From: RGIG529 sp963929765
Lineage (GTDB): Bacteria; Bacillota; Clostridia; Oscillospirales; Oscillospiraceae
Direction of reading: 5' to 3'
DNA length: 20,815 nucleotides
Assembly (NCBI GenBank): GCA_963929765.1
Contig: CAWVKD010000049.1
Location: 1-20,815 of the forward strand
Shown: positions 15,941 to 20,815 of the stretch, piece after piece
Layout: each line of letters begins with the position of its first letter
How positions within the stretch are numbered: the first letter of the stretch is position 1
The notes under the pieces: generated by a model
Seen by the model: only the letters and a program-made list of their open reading frames with translations
What the model was told of the DNA's origin: nothing
Database searches by the model: none
Made by a program: the position numbers and the translations under genes

Positions 15941-17225
15941 TTGGTTCCTCTTTTCCTTTGAGAAAATAAATAGTATCCACTTGAATACGGCTTGCCACTT
16001 TTTTTACTTGTTCTTTTGTTACTTGAGTTATTTTTTGTGCTAACTCTTCAGGACCGGTTGTGAGCCCTGCTGACAATTGACCAATATAGAAGTCCTCTAA
16101 TCGAATTTGAGAATCTGACATTCCCATTAGACTGCTAATCAACATATGCTGGGCAGAAGATAGTTCCAATTCCGTAAAATTTCCATTTTTAGCCTCGTCT
16201 AATTGTGTCAAAATTTCGCGTATTGCCGCTTCATAATGTTCCGTTGCTATACCAGCAGAAATGAAGAGCAGTCCTTTTTGTTTTTCTAATATAGAACCCA
16301 CTTCATAGCAAAGAGATAATTTTTCTCGCACATTTACAAACAACTTCGATGTGACAGTACCACCCAATGCTGCGTTCAGTAACAACAATGCAGGATAATC
16401 ATCTTCCCAAACTGCAGTTCCAGTTCGACATCCAATAACGATTCGCCCCTGAGCAACATCCATTTCATCTACTACAGTGTGAGGTGCATCTTTAGGGGCA
16501 TTTCGCACTAAAAGCGTTTCTGCCACCATAGGTTCTTTTGCTCTTGGAAGTCCCTGGATCCCTTTTAGAATCGTGGATGCCACTTGTTCTTCCGATGCGC
16601 TGCCGCAATAAAAAATTTCCATCGGCGCTTCAGCAAGAATTTGATTGTAACGAGAAAACAATTTCTTTCCTGTGATAGCGGAAGCAGTTTCTTTATTTCC
16701 TAAAATATCGATACCAAACGCTTCTTTGGAACACATATGATGTACCAGCTGTAAGAACGCATATGCCCGCTTATCATTTTTCATTGCGTCAATTTGCCGG
16801 AGCAAATGATCCTTTTCACTATCCACATATTCAGTATAAAAACGTCCGTTTCGCGTAGCAGGACGTAAAAGCAGATCTCCCATTAGCATTGCTAATTCAT
16901 CTAAAAGATGCTCCCCAGACGGAATATACATATCGTCAACGCACATACCTCGAAAACCAATGCACTGCACTTCACCTCTTTTTCGAATAGCAACCGTTGC
17001 TGATGCTCCATAAAGTGTGTCCAACGCAGCAGAGATCAATTCCATATTTGGATATCGTGCTGTACCGCGCCGTAGCACTTTGGGTAAAATCGTCTGGAAA
17101 GATACTGTTTGTTTTTGTAGTGGGAGCAATAAATTAAAGCTTAATGTATTGGTTTTAAACTTACGAGTTCGAATTGTGGTCAGATGCACACCTTGCATCA
17201 ACTCTTGGCGTTTTGCAGTCAACAT
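15921..17225 (-). CDS. ymfF: M16 family non-catalytic partner, YmfF type
   Basis: A 434-aa M16 fold protein without the HxxEH zinc motif. The corresponding region (RGTARYPNMELISAALDTLYGAS) has no histidine or glutamate in place, marking it as the inactive subunit. Later parts match the family (GSILEKQKGLLFISAGIATEHYEAAI). It pairs with the YmfH-type peptidase whose gene overlaps its 3' end. The ATG at 17225 is somewhat far (12 nt) from GAAGGAG, so the exact start is uncertain. It is the first gene of ymfF-ymfH-lgt-folD, with a near-consensus promoter at 17329-17357. Confidence 0.88.
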   Translation of the reverse strand: MLTAKRQELMQGVHLTTIRTRKFKTNTLSFNLLLPLQKQTVSFQTILPKVLRRGTARYPNMELISAALDTLYGASATVAIRKRGEVQCIGFRGMCVDDMYIPSGEHLLDELAMLMGDLLLRPATRNGRFYTEYVDSEKDHLLRQIDAMKNDKRAYAFLQLVHHMCSKEAFGIDILGNKETASAITGKKLFSRYNQILAEAPMEIFYCGSASEEQVASTILKGIQGLPRAKEPMVAETLLVRNAPKDAPHTVVDEMDVAQGRIVIGCRTGTAVWEDDYPALLLLNAALGGTVTSKLFVNVREKLSLCYEVGSILEKQKGLLFISAGIATEHYEAAIREILTQLDEAKNGNFTELELSSAQHMLISSLMGMSDSQIRLEDFYIGQLSAGLTTGPEELAQKITQVTKEQVKKVASRIQVDTIYFLKGKEEPNDNKAF

Positions 17226-17328
17226 TCCGAATTTTATCTCCTTCTTTTTCCTTTCATTCCCCTTGTAGATCTATTATTATAAATCAGATTTTGCTTACCG
17301 TCCCCAGAACTTTTTACAACATGTGCTC

Positions 17329-17357
17329 ATTATACAACGATTCCTTTCTTCTGGCAA
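17329..17357 (-). promoter_or_regulatory. ymfF operon promoter
   Basis: On the minus strand TTGCCA (17352-17357), 17 bp, TATAAT (17329-17334). AACGATT (17336-17342) and AATCGTT (17356-17362) form a 7-bp inverted repeat across the spacer and -35, a possible operator. The leader is about 100 nt. Confidence 0.75.
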
Positions 17358-17403
17358 TCGTTAACTTTTTTGCAATAGCTACTCTTCTTTCTTGCTTTTT
17401 CTG

Positions 17404-17431
17404 TTGACAAACTCGATTTCTATGCTATAAT
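17404..17431 (+). promoter_or_regulatory. tRNA-Leu promoter
   Basis: Consensus TTGACA (17404-17409), 16 bp, consensus TATAAT (17426-17431) with an extended TGC. It lies 18 bp before the tRNA 5' end. Confidence 0.9.
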
Positions 17432-17449
17432 AATCAAGCAATGTTTTTT

Positions 17450-17533
17450 GCGAGTGTGCTGGAACTGGTAGACAGGCACGTTTGAGGGGCGTGTGTCTAT
17501 GGCGTACGGGTTCAAGTCCCGTCACTCGCACCA
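17450..17533 (+). tRNA. tRNA-Leu (anticodon GAG)
   Basis: A complete class II tRNA. The acceptor GCGAGTG pairs with CACTCGC, followed by A and an encoded CCA. The D stem is CTG/CAG. The anticodon stem closes a TTGAGGG loop with GAG at positions 34-36. A long variable arm contains a GTC/GGC helix, and the T arm is ACGGG-TTCAAGT-CCCGT. It reads CUC and CUU leucine codons. Confidence 0.96.
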
Positions 17534-17592
17534 TGCGGAGTGTCATCAAAGGATCTGAAAAGGGTCTGTTAATGATACTCCGCATTTTTATT
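17533..17592 (+). terminator. tRNA-Leu terminator
   Basis: 14-nt arms (17533-17546 and 17572-17585) pair with one G-U wobble around a 25-nt loop, then TTTTTATTT. The stem starts at the last A of the tRNA CCA end. Confidence 0.7.
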
Positions 17593-17621
17593 TCCAAATC
17601 TATATGGCGATCTGTGCTGGA

Positions 17622-17646
17622 GCGTAGCTTGATGCTACGCCTTTTC
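17622..17646 (+). terminator. Second hairpin downstream of tRNA-Leu
   Basis: GCGTAGC (17622-17628) and GCTACGC (17634-17640) with a 5-nt loop, followed by CTTTTC. It is possibly a back-up terminator, or the end of a former neighbouring gene. Confidence 0.4.
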
Positions 17647-18065
17647 TTGTTCCCAACAGAATATTCCAATCTTGGATTTTCCAGCAATCTTTAAGTTTTG
17701 TGTCATTCAACAATTGCCGTTTATCATAACGATTGTGCAATTATTGTTATCCCTTCTATCTCGTAAGGTCACAATTGCACCATCTTCACTACTCCGTGCA
17801 ATGGGTAGCCGTAAGATCCTGCATATAGGTAATCTAGCTGAGCGGCATTGGGACAGCTTCATAGGTAGCAGCATCAAAAATTGCTTTTTTGTTGAGGTTA
17901 TGGTTCACAGTGTTCGCTCTGAAGTTAGAGGCGGTAACACCATTTTCACTGCCATCCACGACATTAATAGTTTCTCGTAGCTGGGCTCTGGCCCTTCAAA
18001 ATACTTTCTCCATTGGCGGTAGAGTAGTAACCAGTTTCATTGTTCGTGGAAACAGTAGAGCGATC
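17635..18065 (-). pseudogene. Decayed FISUMP-domain surface protein
   Basis: Conceptual minus-strand translation gives three joined stretches. First comes a segment with GYYSTANGESILKG. After a frameshift near 17975, RETINVVDGSENGVTASNF and ITYMQDLTATHCTE appear in one frame, interrupted by TAG at 17834-17836. After another frameshift near 17788, DGAIVTLRDRRDNNNCTIV, then MINGNC, a TGA at 17707-17709, and MTQNLKIAGK follow. The order YMQDLT, then TLxDxRDNN, then INGxCWMTQNLKI is the hallmark of FISUMP (Fibrobacter succinogenes major paralogous) domains. The TGA takes the place of the conserved Trp in CWMTQNL, a single-base change. At least two frameshifts and two stops make it non-functional. 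Domain naming rests on recalled consensus and not on a search. Confidence 0.55.
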
Positions 18066-18253
18066 CTAGCTCTAAAAACCATGCCGCTGTCCAGATTATA
18101 TTGTAATAGACCGACCAATGATAATTGCTGCCAAAATTTATTTTGTATATTTCATAATTATAGTACTGATTTTCATAGAAAATTCAATCACCAATCACAT
18201 TTTAAGGCTCTCTCTTCTGTCACTAACTATTTAATTCTTTAGGTTCTATCTTG
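18066..18253. other. Non-coding stretch between gene remnants
   Basis: AT-rich sequence. Both plus-strand frames that cross it are antisense to the decayed genes and lack ribosome binding sites. I see no RNA gene, repeat or promoter of quality. Confidence 0.4.
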
Positions 18254-18415
18254 TTACTTCCGTCTTTGTTTGTACGACTGAAGAATATCAATAGCGCTCG
18301 CCACAGCAGATAAGAGTATGGAATAGTATAGAATTGTAGGGCCAAAACTGTAACTCAAAATGGCAAATAGATTAAAGTTGATAGCTGAAATCAATATGAA
18401 AAAGGTTTTATCAAT
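18254..18415 (-). pseudogene. C-terminal remnant of a small membrane protein
   Basis: A 52-53 codon open stretch bounded upstream by TGA (18416-18418) and ending at TAA (18254-18256). It encodes two hydrophobic helices (FFILISAINFNLFAIL and TILYYSILLSAVASAIDIL) and a basic end (QSYKQRRK). It has no ATG, GTG or well-placed TTG start and no Shine-Dalgarno, so it is probably a truncated gene. The family was not recognised. Confidence 0.4.
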
Positions 18416-18428
18416 TCAACTCTCTTAA

Positions 18429-18570
18429 CTACACCTTTTTGATAGCTACTATTTTGTCTTTAATTTTCTTATTTCTTACCCTGAAACAATCTATATCCCA
18501 GCAATCTGCGGTAAAAAATTGTCTCGCTCACATTGCATCGTTTTGACATTTCTTGCAATGGGAGTCTTTT
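18429..18570 (-). pseudogene. HTH-domain gene fragment with a frameshift
   Basis: On the minus strand one frame reads LPLQEMSKRCNVSETIFYRR, a helix-turn-helix of the kind found in phage and homing-type DNA-binding proteins (…VSxxTFYRRL). Shifting the frame continues as GWDIDCFRVRNKKIKDKI to TAG at 18429-18431, the normal continuation in that family (GWDIexAL…). The single frameshift and the missing N-terminal part indicate decay. Confidence 0.4.
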
Positions 18571-18659
18571 TTACTTTTGCAAATTTTACAGCCACTGTAA
18601 CGAGCAAAATGAGGAAATTACATTCCTGTATAAGATTTAGAATAACTAAGAAAAATCAG

Positions 18660-18688
18660 TTGAAATACTCCATATGAACAGATATAAT
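18660..18688 (+). promoter_or_regulatory. Promoter of the FecCD-nitrogenase-like unit
   Basis: TTGAAA (18660-18665), exactly 17 bp, TATAAT (18683-18688). It gives a leader of about 190 nt before the permease start. CGCTA-TAT-TAGCG (18703-18715), just past the expected start site, is a possible operator. Confidence 0.65.
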
Positions 18689-18811
18689 AAGAACGATTTT
18701 TGCGCTATATTAGCGATTTATCATTCAATTTCTTTCTTTTTCTAACAAAACTGAAAAAAACAAACTAAAAATAGAATAACGGAAAAACGACACCAGTTTT
18801 TTAAAAAGGGG

Positions 18812-18881
18812 ACCTCCATTACTGTTTCATTCTTCCTCAATGTACAATCTTTTTTCACAAAAACCATTTTCTAATGGAGGT
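18812..18881 (+). promoter_or_regulatory. Leader inverted repeat covering the permease ribosome binding site
   Basis: ACCTCCATTA (18812-18821) is the exact reverse complement of TAATGGAGGT (18872-18881), which contains the Shine-Dalgarno GGAGG (18876-18880) of the permease gene. In the mRNA this 10-bp helix with a 50-nt loop would block translation initiation. Confidence 0.5.
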
Positions 18882-18888
18882 GTTTATT

Positions 18889-19980
18889 TTGTTGCAATCT
18901 ACCAGTGATATGGGACTTCAAACAAACAAAAATGGACACTGGATCGAACAACGAGAAAAAAAAGACACTCTGCGTTTGTCACTCATGATTACCTGTGTCC
19001 TAATTGTCATGATTTTTTTCTGTTTGCTCAGTGGGAGGTACACCTGTACCCGTACTGAAGTATTACAAGCATTTTTTCATGGCATTTTGGACGGAATTTG
19101 TTGGATTCTTGAATTACCAGCCAAACTGATTCCTGGCTTAGAGTATACCATTGCCAATCCTATGGTAGTTATATGGGAACCCAATGTGGATATTGTTGTC
19201 TGGACCGTCCGTATTCCTAGGATGATTGCTGTTATTTTTATTGGTGGTGGCCTATCTGTGTCAGGTGCCAGCTATCAATGTTTATTTCGTAATCCATTGG
19301 TGTCAGAATCGATTCTTGGAGTTTCTTCTGGAGCCAGCTTTGGGGCATCCATTGCTATTTTACTATCCTTAGGGGCAGTATTTTCTAATCTTTTTGCTTT
19401 TGTAGGTGGTATTTTTGCTGTTGCTCTCACTTATGCATGCAGTAAAATGCTGCGAGGAAATCAAACTCTTTTACTTGTTTTATCCGGAAGTGTTATTTCA
19501 AGTATTTTTTCGGCCGGGTTATCTGTTATAAAATATATCGCTCCTACTGATACTGCTCTACCAGAGATTACATTCTGGTTGATGGGATCTTTTGGAAAGA
19601 TAGCTCGTTCAGATCTGTTGCTTTTGGTCCCCGTGATCGGTCTGTGTGCCGGAATACTGCTCCATATCCGATGGAAGCTCAATGTTCTGGCCTTGGGCGA
19701 CTCTGAAGCTCAGGCTTTGGGTGTCAATATCAATCGAACACGAGCACTTACTGTCACTTGTTCTACACTGATCACAGCCGTCTCAGTCTGTATCTGTGGT
19801 ATGGTTGGCTGGATTGGTGTCATTATTCCCCAGATCACGCGGATGATCATTGGACCCGACACCCGTCGTCTGATGCCCTGTGCCTTTTTCATAGGCGCTA
19901 TATTTCTTCTTGTTGTGGATGTGATTTGCCGAACAGCGTTCCCAAGAACAAAAATCCACTTTCAGCGGGCTTCGTCTTAA
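18889..19980 (+). CDS. FecCD-type ABC transporter permease, C terminus lost
   Basis: A membrane permease for iron-siderophore, haem, cobalamin or related metal uptake, normally working with a binding protein and an ATPase. It has a long N-terminal region (about 85 residues before VVWTVRIPRMIAVIFIGG), then the typical helices, GVSSGASFGASIAI, and GDSEAQALGVNINRTR followed by GWIGVIIPQITRMIIGPDTRRLMP. After VVDVICRTAF, homologues continue with a final helix of about 30 residues (AEIPVGILTALIGAPFF-like); here the frame turns to PRTKIHFQRASS and stops. The last helix is therefore missing and the protein is probably inactive or altered. I choose TTG at 18889, 8 nt after GGAGG; the ATG at 18874 overlaps the Shine-Dalgarno itself. 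A nitrogenase-like frame begins inside its 3' end. Confidence 0.8.
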   Translation: MLQSTSDMGLQTNKNGHWIEQREKKDTLRLSLMITCVLIVMIFFCLLSGRYTCTRTEVLQAFFHGILDGICWILELPAKLIPGLEYTIANPMVVIWEPNVDIVVWTVRIPRMIAVIFIGGGLSVSGASYQCLFRNPLVSESILGVSSGASFGASIAILLSLGAVFSNLFAFVGGIFAVALTYACSKMLRGNQTLLLVLSGSVISSIFSAGLSVIKYIAPTDTALPEITFWLMGSFGKIARSDLLLLVPVIGLCAGILLHIRWKLNVLALGDSEAQALGVNINRTRALTVTCSTLITAVSVCICGMVGWIGVIIPQITRMIIGPDTRRLMPCAFFIGAIFLLVVDVICRTAFPRTKIHFQRASS

Positions 19981-20815
19981 CGAACTTTCCTATGTTATGG
20001 GCATAGATTCTGACTTTTTAACAGCCTACAAGGAAGTGCTGGGGCGTCTCTTCCAAAAGCCTTCCTTCATCGTACTCCTTGGCTCTCCTATTTCCTCATT
20101 GATAGGTCTGGATCTAGATCGACTGGCAGATATGTTGGAAGAAGATACAGGAATCCTATGCTTTGCCATCTCAACTACCGGTAATCGATATTATGATAGC
20201 GGGATATCTGATACTATGATCGCACTGTATAAACATTTTACCCTGCCCCAAAAGCAACAGAAGAACCAGAGACTAAACCGGATCAATCTTCTTGGCTTGA
20301 ATAGCTTAGACTATGCCTCTGACTCCTTGCGGCAAAACATTCGTAACATGGTAGCACAGAAATTCGATGGAATCCAAACGGAGTGGGGCATGGATAGCTC
20401 TCCTACTAACTTAGAAAAGGCGGGACGAGCCATGATCAATATTGTAGTATCTGTCAGTGGCATTCCACTGGCAGAACAAATGCTCCGGGACATAGATCTG
20501 CCTTACAAAGGACTCCATGAATTGAAAGTATGGGACACCTATATGCCTCCCATTACCTTGCCGTCTCATTTGTCTATTCTCCTTGTGGGAGAACAGATTT
20601 TTTCCAATACATTGCGGCGTGTGCTGCAACATGCCGGAGTGCAAAATATCGACGTTGCCAGCTTTTTTGAAATGCATGAATCATTTTGCAAAAATCGAGA
20701 TCGTAAACTATGCTGTGAAGCTGATTTGATAGAGATGCTGGAGACTGGATCATATCATCTTTTGATTGGAGATCCTCTTCTGGAAGTCATCACTTCAGAT
20801 TTTCCCCAATGTGCT
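19925..20815 (+). CDS. Nitrogenase component 1-like protein, 5'-truncated, runs off window
   Basis: Open from 19925 (just after a TGA) to the window end in one frame, about 297 codons; the first ATG is at 19997. The protein resembles clostridial 'oxidoreductase/nitrogenase component 1' proteins (NifD/NifK-fold paralogues that carry out two-electron reductions with a NifH-like partner). The segments FSGLRLNELSYVMGIDSDF, SFIVLLGSPISSLIGLDLDRLA and MLEEDTGILCFAISTTGN match the expected Rossmann-type blocks, and SHLSILLVGEQIFSNTLRRVL starts the second one. The first 50-60 residues of the family, with the cluster-binding cysteines (a C…GxC pattern), are absent. No Shine-Dalgarno precedes 19997. 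It is probably a pseudogene made by the same event that truncated the permease. Confidence 0.7.

Noticed and set aside
17379..17687. 102-aa minus-strand ORF
   Set aside because: It runs antisense through the tRNA-Leu gene, and its middle (GLEPVRHRHTPLKRAC) is the usual artefact of translating a tRNA on the wrong strand.
17672..18242. Two overlapping plus-strand ORFs of 102 and 117 aa
   Set aside because: They lack ribosome binding sites and are antisense to the better-supported decayed frames on the minus strand.
19758..20006. 82-aa plus-strand ORF across the permease end
   Set aside because: Its frame is neither the permease frame nor the nitrogenase-like frame, and it has no start signal.
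1..20815. CRISPR array, insertion sequence or intact transposase
   Set aside because: No regularly spaced repeats, no terminal inverted repeats with an intact transposase, and no Cas-like proteins were seen.

Overview
The window looks like chromosomal DNA from a low-to-moderate GC Firmicute, probably a clostridial (Oscillospiraceae-like) gut or anaerobic bacterium. The evidence is a complete ctsR-mcsA-mcsB-clpC heat-shock operon with CtsR-type operators, a paired YmfF/YmfH M16 peptidase locus, a DUF951 (YyzM-like) protein, AGGAGG-type ribosome binding sites, sigma-A-like promoters, a small 2x[4Fe-4S] ferredoxin and a nitrogenase-like component-1 gene. This assignment is an inference from gene content; no marker gene was searched.

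Layout. (1) 1-2335: a leftward operon of a DUF951 protein, a HisC-like aminotransferase and a radical SAM protein, ending in a strong hairpin at the left edge. (2) 2433-3374: a rightward three-S1-domain RNA-binding protein, which meets (3) the leftward glyA-rarA pair tail to tail with only 2 nt between stop codons. (4) 6129-6782: rightward endonuclease III, divergent from glyA, followed by a 34-bp perfect palindrome. (5) 6872-7471: a leftward lipoprotein. (6) 7608-12320: the leftward clp stress operon, with two oppositely oriented CtsR boxes over its promoter. (7) 12334-12525: a 63-aa ORF of unknown function. (8) 12663-12833: rightward ferredoxin with its own promoter and a bidirectional terminator. 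(9) 12896-17357: a leftward operon ymfF-ymfH-lgt-folD (two M16-family proteins, lipoprotein maturation, one-carbon metabolism). (10) 17404-17592: tRNA-Leu(GAG) with a near-consensus promoter and a terminator. (11) About 17600-18650: no intact gene, but recognisable decayed reading frames on the minus strand: a FISUMP-domain surface protein with two in-frame stops and at least two frameshifts, a membrane-protein tail, and an HTH fragment. (12) 18660-20815: a rightward transcription unit with a strong promoter, a long leader whose inverted repeat covers the ribosome binding site, a FecCD-type ABC permease, and a nitrogenase component-1-like protein that runs off the right edge.

Most of the window is ordinary housekeeping: protein quality control, one-carbon metabolism (glyA and folD), DNA repair (nth, rarA) and lipoprotein biogenesis (lgt, which would act on the lipoprotein at 6872). 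The accessory part is the right end. There the permease loses its normal C terminus exactly where the nitrogenase-like frame begins without its N-terminal, cysteine-bearing part. This looks like an internal deletion (or an assembly error) inside a metal-uptake/nitrogenase-like cluster. Together with the decayed genes beside the tRNA, it suggests an accessory locus undergoing reduction.
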